From: Isoetes taiwanensis
Lineage: Eukaryota > Streptophyta > Lycopodiopsida > Isoetales > Isoetaceae
Length of the DNA: 64,000 nt
Direction: 5' to 3'
Assembly: GCA_021234155.1 (NCBI GenBank)
Contig: JAJEKV010000010.1
Coordinates: 12,753,116-12,817,115, forward strand
Positions 37,086 through 46,803 of the stretch are shown here, in pieces. The first letter of the stretch is position 1; every line of letters begins with the position of its first letter. The notes under the pieces are model-generated. The model did no database searches and had not been told where the DNA came from. It saw only the letters and a program-made list of their open reading frames with translations. Position numbers and translations under genes: made by a program.

Positions 37086-38979
37086 TCAACTCCAGATATG
37101 GGATGTATGTTTTCGACATGCTGTGGCTGGCCCGTTAGAATTTTGACGGTTACGAACTTGGCATGCATTGAGCATACTATGACTCTTGCGTTTTTTATCT
37201 TTGTCCAGTGTTTTTGTGATGTGGCATATGGTGTTGGGCTTTAACTGGAGTTCGTGTTGTGGAAGCGCTGGGTGTTTGAAGCCGTTGAGGAAGTCTGTCG
37301 TTGCCATTGGATGGTCTCCGAGGTTTGGTCGTTTTCCGTGAGTCTATCGATATTAAAGTAGCCTTTTGTGATTTGCTAAGATCATTCATATAATTTCGAT
37401 GTTGAATCGTCAACATGGATGTTTTAAGGGATATGAATGCTCTCTTCTGCATATTATAGACGTTAGTAATATGTGCGCATTGTATAAGAAGCTGACGGCG
37501 TCTTCTATTTTCGTTGTTGTCTTGAATAGTGTTAGTGGAATATCATTGAGGAGATGGCCCTCTTCGATGTCATCGACGAACCGTATAAGATCTGGGTGGT
37601 TTAGGTTTTCTTCTTGGCTCGTTGAGTTCTAGCACTTTGAAGTGGTTCCATAAGTGATGGATGCATTTATTATTCTTTGTTTTTTCCTCCTCGCTTGATG
37701 ACCTCGAGTGATCTGTCTAAAATCTCTCTGACTATAAATAGTTTTCCAAAGAATGGAAGTACGTGTATGCACATTTATATTTTGTAGAAGGATGTCAACT
37801 GCCTCTATGACAGCTTTGTTGGCCATGGGGAACTCGTCCCATATGATCACTGTTGCAGTGTTGATTAATGCGGCTTTTGGGGAATGTGGATCGAGTAGTG
37901 AATGGATTCCAATATTGTTATCGATGTGGTATTTGAAACGAGGGGAATATCACAGTTCTTCAGTGGGTTATTGTAGCGATGCCAATGCTGTGGTGGCACA
38001 CGGTACGATTACTTGGTTCAATCCTCGTATGAAGAGGCAGATAGCATTGAGTACGTATGTTTTCCCAGTTCTTGCTTTTCCATAAATGAAGATTGAGGTT
38101 GGGCAATTTTTGTTGTTGATAAGTTCGCATATGTAGGTGTAGATTGAGGATTGGTTTTTGTTCATGGTCTGTAACATACTTGAGCTCTTTATAAGGTACT
38201 CTTCGTGATCGGGGAACTTGTTGAGTTCGTTTTGTATTTCTTTAGATGGGATGTTGTGCATAGGCAGGCCAAAAGCTCCAGTATCAATTTTGTGTTGGAT
38301 TAAGATGTTGTTAATAGCGAGGAGGCTTTCATTGGCAGCAGCTAGTTGGTTTCCTAGGTATTGTTCTAGAAAATGTGATGTTGAAATGTTTTCCATAGTT
38401 GAAGCGTTGGTCCGGAATCTAGTATTAGGAGTGCAAATAGGAATCGTAATTGCGATGGAGTTTGAAGACATAAGATTGCCTCTTCCATTACTGCTATGGC
38501 TTCAGTTGCTGGTGCAATTAGTCCCATGGCTTGAGGGTTTTCTGATATGTTTTGTACTATTGTTAGTCATGGCTCTTGAGTTCATCCCAAGATCGTGCGG
38601 CCTTGTAAAGCAGGATGAGTCTCAGGTAGAATGGCTCTCCAACCTTTGGAAATAGTAGCCGTATTCTACAGATTAGTTGTCCTCTTGTTCTCTCATTGAT
38701 GATGTTCTGGGTCATGTCCTGCAGATTGTTGTTCTAGATAATCGGTTGGCTTGAGGACAATGCTTGGTTTGTATGTATTAGAGGTGTATTGTTCATTGTA
38801 TTCGATGTAGGTAACATGATCAAATTCTGGATCAAGCAATCGTGAGAAGCGGTGTCTAATAGGGAGATTAAAAGTCTATGAATGCATTTTTTAAACGTCA
38901 CATTTGTGTCCTTCGAATGTAGGGAAGACATTTTACGGAGGAATGCTTTTCTGTTATGTGGTAGGACATGATTCTTCAT
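37086..38979 (-). pseudogene. Decayed Helitron-type Pif1 helicase (copy 2)
   Basis: Same remnant as 10,322-12,394. The Walker A segment is in a slightly longer open frame here (38,471-37,968), with 'VIVPCATTALASLQ' after the P-loop, closer to the Helitron consensus. The Walker B segment is more damaged. Together the two copies show the helicase was broken before the duplication and kept decaying, or that the consensus is noisy. Confidence 0.75.
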
Positions 38980-39472
38980 GTGGCCTCCATGGATGATAGA
39001 TATCGTCTTGGAGATATAGTCTTGGATTTCATTCTTTGTGTGATCTTGGTCACTGTTGTTTGTTGTGGTAGATTGGTTTGGAATATATGACGTTCCATGT
39101 ATTTATACGGTATATGTATAACCACTGACACGTCATCGGGACCATTGGGGACTAACCTAAAAGGGTTTATTGCAACTAAATTAGCCTAATTAGGGTAAAT
39201 AATGGTATTAATTAGTAACGTAGAATGATTAGAGAGTGCCACTTGGCCTAGATCGATTGGCCCAGAGGCAGGTTGCCATTTTGGGATGGCAAATTGGGCT
39301 CCCATCCCCAATTCTGCCCAATTCAAATTTGGGAGAAGATTGAGGAAGATTGAGGAAGATAGGAAGATACTGGCTCCAGCCCGGATAGTGGTTAGTTTTA
39401 GTCTTAGCGTAGTTTGTGTTCTGCTAACCCTTGTTTGAGTAGATGAATGATTAGATTCTATTCTATGATCTA

Positions 39473-39500
39473 CTAGTAATGGTGCCCAGCGTTGCTGGGC
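39473..39500 (-). mobile_element. Helitron 3' terminus (copy 2)
   Basis: Duplicate of the terminus at 12,897-12,924: CTAG at 39,473-39,476 and hairpin arms GCCCAGC/GCTGGGC at 39,484-39,500. The arrangement to the neighbouring pyrimidine tract is identical. Confidence 0.7.
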
Positions 39501-39616
39501 ATAAGTTGGAAATTTGTGTGGACGAAAATCTATTCAGCTCAAACTCCTTTTCATAAATCTAATATAATAGAAACCCGACCCAGCATTGCTGAGCTTTAAG
39601 AAGCTTTTGTGCATTC

Positions 39617-41190
39617 GACACCCTTCCTCTTCCCTTTTCCTTTGTTCTATCCCGCATTTCCCTTTTTCCTTGTTTTCCTACACACTTTCCTTTTTCTTTT
39701 TTCTCTCATTTTTTCTATACACGTCCTTTTTTTTGCTTCTCTTGTTTTCTTTTTATCCCCTTCACCCTTCTCTTCCCTTTTCTTTCCCCTTTCCCTTTTT
39801 CCCTTCCTTTTTTTCTGAAGGACCTTTTCCCTTCCCTTTTCATCCTTTCCCCGCCCTTCCCATCTTTTCCTTTTCTTTTTCACTTTCCTTTTTTCCATGC
39901 ACTTTTTTCGTTCTCTTTTCCTCACCTTTTCATGTGCCCCTTTTCTTCCTTTCCCCATCCTCTTCCTCTTTATCCCTTACCCTTTTCCGCTTCTCTTTTC
40001 CCATTTCCCTCTTCCCTTTTCCTCGTGCCCGTTTTCCCTTCCCTTTTTCCTTTTCCCTTTCTGCCTTCCTTTTCCTTTTCATTTTCCTTCATTTTTCATT
40101 CTTTCGCCACCCTTTCACTTTTCCCAGTACCCTTTTTCCCTTTTTTTTTCTTCTGTTTCATTTTCGTTTTCTATTCTATTCTATTCTTATGCATCTTTCC
40201 ATTCCTTTTTCTCTACCTTTTTTATGTGCCCCTTTTCCTCCTTTCCCCAACCTTTTTCCCTTTTCCTCTTCCCTTTCCTCTTTTTTTTTTTTTTTTCCTT
40301 TTCCCATGCTCTTTTTCCCCTTTCCTCACCCTTTCCCTCTTTCCCTCTTCCTCTTTTACCCATGCCCCTTTTCCCTTTCCTTCACTCTTTCTCCCTTCCT
40401 TTCCTTTTCCCATGCCCGTCCCACATTTGTTCTCTTTCCTTTTTTTCCATGCCCATTTTCCTCTTTTCTCCCACCCTTTCCCTCTTCCCCTTTTCTTTTT
40501 CCATGTCTTTTTTTTCGCTTCCTTTTTTCCCTTTCTTCGCCCTTTTCCTCTTCTCTTTTCTCTCGTGCCCTTTTCTCCCCCCTTTTTTTTCTTTTTTCAT
40601 TTCCCTTTTTCTAATGCCCTTTTTCCAGGTTCTATTTCCTCCTTTGCCCCTCCCTTTCTTTCTCCTTTCCCTTTTTTCCCTTCGCTTCTTCCCACCCTTT
40701 TCCTTTTTCCCCTTTTCCCTGCCCTTTTGCTCATTTTGCCAACCTTTCACTCTTTTCCTTTTCTCAGTGCTCCTTTTCCCTTCCCTTTCCCTCTCTCTTT
40801 TCCTTTCCCATGTCATTTTTCCCTTCCCTTTTCTTCTTTCCTCATCCTTTCCCTTTTTTTCCTCTTTCCCATGCTCCTTTTCCCTTTCCTTTTCCCGTGC
40901 TCTTTTTTTTTTCCCTTCCTTTTCCCATTCTTCACCATTTTTCTCACTCTTTCCTTTTTTCCGATGCCATTTCCCCTTCCCTTTTCCCCTTTCCTCATGC
41001 CCTTTTCTCAGGTTCCCTTCCCCCCTCCCTTTTGATTTTTTCTTTCCTTTTCCCTTTTCCCATGTATTTTTCTCCTCTTATCCCCACCCTTTTCCCTCTC
41101 TCTTTTTTCCCTTTTCCCGTGCCTTTTTGCCCCTTCATATTCTCTCTTTCCTCCTCCCTTTTTCTTTTCCCCTTTTTCCTTTATCCTTTC
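39617..41190. repeat. Polypyrimidine tract (copy 2)
   Basis: Same tract as 13,041-14,640 but with many length changes of individual units, about 25-30 bp shorter overall. The differences are mostly gains and losses of T or C runs and short blocks, as expected of slippage or of poor consensus in low-complexity DNA. Confidence 0.95.
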
Positions 41191-41279
41191 CCCATAAGAC
41201 CAATCATGGTGGTAGGAAGTTGTGCGAGAAATCCCGGCCTTTGGATGCATCTAGATGATCTCGGCCATTCAAATTAGGG

Positions 41280-42361
41280 CTTGATCCAATCCAAGACTTA
41301 CGGCATTATAATATAAGATTTGAGAATGATGATGGATGCTTTGTATATGATTGTTCCCTCCTGCTGTTTCTCCTGTTTTGGATTGGTTTAAGGGTGTATA
41401 ATGTTCCTAGCTAGAACCCCTTAAATCCTAGTAAATGCGGCCTGCGCACAAAATCCCACCTGACTATGGATGCTATGCTGTGATTCAGCACCAGACAATG
41501 AGCACGATGGTGAAACGGGGGTGGAATCCTGCCTAGTTTGATTACAGGATTCCAATAGTGTGCTAGGCATATAGTCGGTCACAGTGTAAGGCCGGGTATG
41601 GGCCTGACACCCCCTGGGTCGCAAGATACGTACCTAAAGGGATGTCTTGGGCTCGATGGGTGTGCCGGGGTGGCCCATGGATTTTGGGGGATTAAAGTTG
41701 GGTATGGATGCATGGTTGCCTGAAGGAACCATGATCCTCTAGCCATCATGGAACCATCATGTTATGGGAGTGAATTCATTTTCTCCCTGCCTCATCGGAT
41801 CGGGGAGATGTAACCCGAAGTAGTCTCATAGGGTGAATCCATTAGATTGCGTCTTCGGAAGGCTACAATCATGTCATAGCATGTTTCAGCCTATCTGCAA
41901 AGTGTGCACAGGAGGAGCGGATGGACTGGAGTACCCTTGCCGTTGTTCTATGCCAGCCAACACCATTGCCATGATTTCGTCTATTGTTATCTGGAGGCCT
42001 TGACCATCAGTTGATTCCCTGGAATCTGAGCCTGGGTTAGAGCCCCAAGTGATGCATTGCATATGTTATGTTGTTGTTGGGATGTTATTCATATTGATGG
42101 TGGATGGACCACCCTTCGAGGTGGCATACTATTTGATGTATTATGTGTCAGGTGCTAACTTGTATTTACGCTTCTGCTGTATAGGATTCTTATAGAAGGC
42201 GTGGGACGAATGACACCTCCGTGTCCTTCACCCAGGCATTTGACCATCCCAGGTGGCCCGAGGTAGATGGAGGGCCTTTCTACGGTGATGTGATTGCCAT
42301 GGAAAGGGGATTTCTCGTATTTATACGATGAGAGCATCGTATAGGTCTGGGGAGCATCACA
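41280..42361 (+). mobile_element. LTR of an LTR retrotransposon (5' limit uncertain)
   Basis: A primer-binding site TGGTATCAGAGC (complementary to initiator tRNA-Met) lies at 42,363-42,374, directly after ...CATCACA, so an LTR must end at 42,361. Its start is not determined. The sequence in common with copy 1 (to 15,123) covers the first part, so the duplication breakpoint is inside this LTR. No gag or pol follows on the plus strand. Confidence 0.5.
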
Positions 42362-42362
42362 A

Positions 42363-42374
42363 TGGTATCAGAGC
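42363..42374 (+). other. Retrotransposon primer-binding site
   Basis: TGGTATCAGAGC, the common tRNA-iMet primer site of plant LTR retrotransposons, one base after an LTR ending in CA. The Copia element at 53,766-60,122 has the same site at 55,356-55,367. Confidence 0.7.
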
Positions 42375-42660
42375 ATGATTTTGGTGGACCAAATCATTGC
42401 ACTGGCCATGTTCTAACTCGTTAGAATGTTAATTAGTTGTGAAATCCATAAATACAAAGTTAATACATTGATGATGCTGTCAATAACAAAAATAATTACA
42501 AAAGAAAATAATGTCTATTCTTGCCAATATCAACATGTATTATTATCGAAGTTGCACGTATGGACGTTAAAGGCCGAGTAAAAACACATGCCAGGACATT
42601 AGCCCGGCAATGCATGGCACACGTTTTCTAGTGTCAATCTAACATGTAAAAGCACAAAAA

Positions 42661-42950
42661 TAGATTACTCGGATTACACCACACGAAATGCATCTGCATT
42701 CCGGACGCAAGGCCCATCGGCGTAGAGTGACCCGAATAGGTCAATCTAGACTATCTTTCCACATTTTTGACAAATTTAAGATGATACAATGTAAAATTTA
42801 ACTAATTCTAAACATTCCAACAACTTTTCTTGCAGAAATTAGACAATTTATGCCACAAAGAAGGGACTCAAGTTACTCGGCGCAAAACGCGTCTGCGTTC
42901 GCGACGCAAGGTCCTTCGGCGCGGAGTGACTCGAGTGGGTCAATTTTGAT
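42661..42950. repeat. Two ~80-bp direct repeats 3' of the H3-like gene
   Basis: Imperfect direct repeats at about 42,665-42,750 and 42,875-42,955 share TACTCGG, TCTGC(A/G)TTC, GACGCAAGG, TCGGCG and GAGTGAC(C/T)CGA blocks. They are CG-rich in an AT-rich surrounding. Their role is unknown; they may be the 3' regulatory part of the minus-strand element. Confidence 0.7.
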
Positions 42951-43078
42951 TTAAAAAGTCAATTTTAAAGAAAAATTTGAACTAGCAGATATTACAAGAA
43001 GATTTTAATTCTATTATCGATAACTTTACATCAAAATTGTTCATACAATATTTATTTTTATACAAAATTGCAAGCTTT

Positions 43079-44274
43079 CTAAAGCTTGTCTTTTCTGATC
43101 CTCCTAGCCAAATGGAGGTCCTTTGGCACTACTGTTACCCTCTTCGCATGGATGGCACATAGGGTGCCTTCCTTGAAGAGTTGTACCAGCTCTGCCTCTG
43201 CAGCCTCTTGCAGAGATCAGATTGTTAGGGGTGTAACCCTATAATCGGTCCAAAACTCCTGCATAACTTCCCAGAGGAGCCGTTCGAATGGCACCTTCCA
43301 GATCAGGAGATTAGTGCACTGTTGGAAGTGCCTAATCTCCCGAAACACCCTGGCGTGCTTGGAGTTGGGTCCATGGTGGATCTTCTTTGGAGGTTCTGGC
43401 CGGGGTGATGGCAGCTTCGGCTGATTCCTTGGTCTGCTGCCTTTAATGTACTTTTGTACATTCTGCCTACAATACCAGCCATTGTACCTTTTTCATCTTC
43501 TTAGGTACTCCTGGTATGCTTTCTTCTTCCTCTCGAACTCGCGGTCTTGCTTCAACATGAACTCGCGCTCCCCCGCCTTCTGCTTTTTGGCTACCTTAGG
43601 TGGCTTGGGCCACTTTGGATAAGGTGGTCGGGCGTCAGGATTAGAGGTTTCCCCGACGTCCCCTTCCGGCTCCTCCTCCTCCTCGTTCCCACCTTCTTCC
43701 TCCACCTCTTCGTCGTCCTCCTCCTCCTCATCCGCTTGCTCCTGACGAGGTTCTTCAATATGGATTGTTCCTCTGGGCCTGTCTTGGTCCCTTTTGGACC
43801 GCATCTCCCCTCTTCTAGCCTCCTTCTCTCGCTCCCTCTTCCTTCTTGCCGCCCGATCTTCCGGCCACTCTGCCACCTTCTCCTTCCCTTGGGGCTGACC
43901 TCTGCTTGATGGCGCTCCTCCACCTGCTGCTTCCTGCTTTGCTGCTCCTCCTCCTGCTGCTGCCCGCCTTGGTGCTCCTCCTCCTCATGCTGCTCCTGGC
44001 GGATTTGCTGCTCCTCTTGGCTAGGCAAGGGCATGCCGAGCACGACCGTTTCGCTCGTCCACTAGGTGTCCCTCGACGAGCTGTTGGGCACCTGCTCATG
44101 GAAGGAATAGAAGGTTTCATCCGTGGAGCTGGACAAATCGTGATGCTCCTCCTCCTCCTTCTGGCGCCTGAGGTGCTCTGGGATCTTCTTGCCGCTCCCC
44201 GCTGCCATCTCCGCCATGGTGGGTCTCTGTCTAGGGCTCCTATATTTCCTTGCTGTGCATTTGGTGCGAGCCAT
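43079..44274 (-). pseudogene. Histone H3-like protein with H3 tail, ~290-aa insert and H3 fold
   Basis: From an ATG at 44,274 the minus strand reads MARTKCTARKYRSPRQRP, matching the H3 tail ARTKQTARKS with K4 and K9 kept. It continues in Q/E/R-rich low-complexity sequence, then a basic/acidic stretch (poly-E around 43,690-43,740) ending 'KKAYQEYLRR'. A spacer follows and then a full H3 core (43,345-43,079): 'REIRHFQQCTNLLIWKVPFE', '[13 protein letters not shown]', '[15 protein letters not shown]', 'LARRIRKDK', stop TAG. The alpha1-alpha2 loop is the same length as in canonical H3, so there is no CENH3-type insertion. Breaks: TAG at ~44,062, one frameshift near 43,880, TGA at 43,493-43,495 and TGA at 43,217-43,219 (H3 position ~90). 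A TATATATA box lies ~177 bp upstream. It may be a captured H3 gene, part of the minus-strand LTR element. It would join nucleosome-like particles if ever expressed; that is inference. Confidence 0.8.
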
Positions 44275-44450
44275 ATCTTACAGTCAAGGAAATGGATTAG
44301 CTTAAGCTGGAGATCAAGAAAGAGAGATTTGGGGTGTGTTAGGGAGAGTGGAATCCTAAAAATGAGAAGGAGAGGATGCTCTTAGGGCTAGGAATATTCC
44401 CTCACCATTACTACCCTTATTAATTAGCTCCCCTTATTAAATATCTCTAC

Positions 44451-44458
44451 TATATATA
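44451..44458 (-). promoter_or_regulatory. Possible TATA box of the H3-like gene
   Basis: TATATATA inside CTATATATAG, ~177 bp upstream of the ATG at 44,274 on the minus strand. The region is AT-rich, so chance occurrence is possible. Confidence 0.3.
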
Positions 44459-44820
44459 GTTATTTCCTTATTATAATTAAAATTCGAATTTTTCCTAATA
44501 GTTTGGCATGTCAATTATGGATTTGCACCATTTTTCACCTGGGTCTCGGATTGGGATGATTCTTCGATCCATTTTGGGCGAAATTTGATGATCATGTATA
44601 ATTCCCACTCAAACCTTGCTAGAATGTTAATTTGACTTAACTTTTTCCTTGCATCTATAATTTAGCCTAACTTTATGACCCCACTACTTAGGAGAAAAAT
44701 TTTCTCCCACTTTTCGAGGTTCAATGCTAAAATTTCCATCCCATGTTCTATTAGGCCGGTTACACTACTTAGTCAGGGGTATGGTCAGTGCTAACTCTTG
44801 AACTAAGAACCAAGAACATT

Positions 44821-44840
44821 GCTCTGATATTATTGTGACG
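44821..44840 (-). other. Degenerate minus-strand primer-binding site and LTR edge
   Basis: On the minus strand the sequence reads GTCACA-A-TAATATCAGAGC, which resembles the plus-strand CATCACA-A-TGGTATCAGAGC at 42,355-42,374 with two changes. This places an LTR end at ~44,835 and the H3-like gene in the position of gag on the minus strand, ~550 bp downstream of the site. Confidence 0.4.
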
Positions 44841-44849
44841 CTCTCTACT

Positions 44850-46290
44850 AAAATATCACGGCCTTCCCATCAGATATCTGCGTGGGACCACCTGCGTGAA
44901 CTTCATCGCATCCCGGCAAAGACTGCGCAACCTGCGTCTTCCGCATGTCCACAAGAACAAAGACAAGGACAAGCACAATGACAAAGTGCACGCTGAAATA
45001 ACAGAGCAAGGCATCCTCCTCCACTCTATAGACATGCACGAGGACGTCCGTCCGAGGAGCATCAGCCTACCCATAGACTCTCAAAAGATGCACGGGCTAA
45101 AAGACAAGCTAGAGTTGAAACGGACCATGCTCATTAGCTCACGAGCAACATTGACCTCTCTAATGGCCTCGTCAATTGTGCCGATGGCATCCTGGAGCAG
45201 CACGCGGGTGCGGTGAGACAGAGTCTGGATATCATTCATGAAGCCCACAACAGAAAGAAACTATCAAGACAGGTTGAAACACCTTTACGCCCAAGGGATT
45301 GACCCAACATGGACGCCAATCCAGAAGCTGACCAAGCTATGCCAAGCAAGCAAAAATGAGAGGCACAAGATCATGAGACGCCAGTTCCCCATCCAACCAG
45401 CCGCATCTAGAATGGTACACAGGTCACAGGGCGGCACAGTCGAACAGCTATGCTTCAATCCCAGAGGCATCCACATGCACGGAATGGCCTACAGTCTCAC
45501 GAGTGAAGGCAATGACGGGACTGTTTCTAAAGCCCCCATTGGCGAACCAAAACTTCACTGTGGACAACAGAGTTACAGAAGAGATCCAGAGAATGCAAAG
45601 AGAGATGCCGTGGACGATGAGTATGTCCAACCTCGCCGACGAACGACCACCGACACTCGTCGCAACAACGCTCAACATCCTGATGGCAACAGAGTACATC
45701 GACCACATACTAGCAGATTTACAGTTGACGTCGTCAGACATCCTCTGTCTTCAAGAGACGAGATCGGATGACCCATCCATCTTCGAGACAACTAAGTACA
45801 AGTGCCTGCTCAACAACAACACGTGCGGAACAGCCACAGTCTACGACGGCGATAGGCTCGAGCTTCTCTACCACCAATGAGTTACGGAGCCCTCGGTGAC
45901 AACCATCTTCGCCGCGTTCCAAGACTGCACCACGGGAACCGTTGTGCACACAGCAAACATATATAGGCACCACGGTGAGAATATGCAGCAATTTCTCGAC
46001 AATATCAAAGCGATTGCCGAGAGTTCAACATCGCAATCCACACTCGGAGCCAATGCCACAACGGAAGCCACCAGGACTATCCTCATGGGAGATTTCAACG
46101 TAGATGCTCTGCAACAAAACAACATCATCGCGGCCTTGCAAGCCGCCATGCCCGGCCATGTCCAACAAGTCAATGCCGCCACGCGATCCATGACGCTGCT
46201 CGACCACATCTGGACAGACTTCAAGCCCACGCTTTACGACATCCATTGCTACTAGAGCGACCACAGACGAGTATACATAGCGTTCACTTG
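44850..46290 (+). pseudogene. Helentron-like helicase C-terminus fused to AP-type endonuclease
   Basis: Plus-strand frames give, in order, Pif1 helicase end motifs: 'SNIDLSNGLVNCADGIL' (45,140-45,195), 'QFPIQPAASRMVHRSQGGT' (45,385-45,440), 'GMAYSLTS' and, after a shift, 'RVKAMTGLFL'. An exonuclease-endonuclease-phosphatase domain follows: 'DILCLQETR' (E near 45,755), 'ILMGDFNVD' (46,079-46,105), 'LLDHIWTD' (46,196-46,220) and 'SDHRRVYIAF' (46,256-46,285). The catalytic E, D, N and the SDH motif are all present. A Helitron helicase followed by such an endonuclease defines Helentron/Helitron2 elements. Stops at ~45,214, 45,878 and 46,253 and several shifts make it inactive. No Rep domain is seen. 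Confidence 0.8.
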
Positions 46291-46293
46291 AAG

Positions 46294-46640
46294 CTGGAAT
46301 GTATGGAAGAATCTGGTCTTCCCTTGCAATTAAGCTCTTGTTAATATAAACAAATCTTCATCATTTAAGTTAATGTAAAATAATGCATTTAAGAATTAAT
46401 ATACAACTCTTCTTTCACATAGATAATGTTAAGTCTGTCTTCACAGGGCACTACATAGTCTATAAGAAGGCAGGTTATGCATTGGATTTATTAGGTGGGA
46501 ATGTGTGGAAGAATTTAGTGTGCCCTTGCAAATTAAGCTCGTGTTAATATAAGCAAATCTTCATCATTTAAGTTAAATCTAAAACTATGCATTTGAGAAT
46601 TAAAACACAACTCTTCTTTAACATATTTAATGTTAAGGCC
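46294..46640. repeat. Two ~145-bp direct repeats, ~200-bp period
   Basis: 46,294-46,437 and 46,495-46,640 share GGAATGT(A/G)TGGAAGAAT, CCCTTGCAA, AAATCTTCATCATTTAAGTT and CAACTCTTCTTT in the same order, at about 85% identity by eye. They lie right behind the endonuclease and may be its 3' untranslated or terminal repeats. Confidence 0.75.
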
Positions 46641-46784
46641 CTTTTTCCACGGTAGTCTTATCAATCTTGTTAATTTGGGATTTTCCGGTTTGACTAAAAA
46701 CTCTTTTGGAATTTTTCTTAGTTTGATTTCCTAAGATTATTGGGGCTCTGGCAGCCAGAAAAGTTTCCCGATATCCAAAAATCA

Positions 46785-46787
46785 TAG
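46785..46787 (+). other. In-frame TAG deciding the first visible exon
   Basis: Upstream of the exon at 46,804 the same frame stays open back to an acceptor at 46,721 ('WQPEKFPDIQKS'), except for this TAG. Either the exon starts at 46,804 after TTTTCTGTAG, or a longer exon carries a premature stop. Confidence 0.4.
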
Positions 46788-46803
46788 AATACTTTTTCTG
46801 TAG

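Larger units (their letters stand above)
26573..41671. repeat. 15.1-kb segmental duplication, copy 2
   Basis: Second direct copy of the block at 1-15,123, about 25 bp shorter overall. Here the left context is visible: the block continues seamlessly from an upstream Copia pol fragment (26,230-26,660), so 26,573 is a limit of view and not a proven breakpoint. On the right the LTR started at about 41.3 kb continues past 41,671 to a primer-binding site at 42,363. Copy 2 therefore has the intact right junction and copy 1 the rearranged one. Frameshifts split the PPR and helicase frames in this copy. Confidence 0.95.

Noticed and set aside
43079-43345. CENH3 (centromeric H3)
   Set aside because: The loop between helices 1 and 2 is the length of canonical H3, without the insertion typical of CENH3, and the tail copies canonical H3.
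43547-44385. Plus-strand leucine-rich ORFs opposite the H3-like gene
   Set aside because: Antisense shadows of E/K/R/Q-rich codons.
45285-46264. Minus-strand ORFs opposite the helicase-endonuclease
   Set aside because: Antisense shadows. All motifs are on the plus strand.
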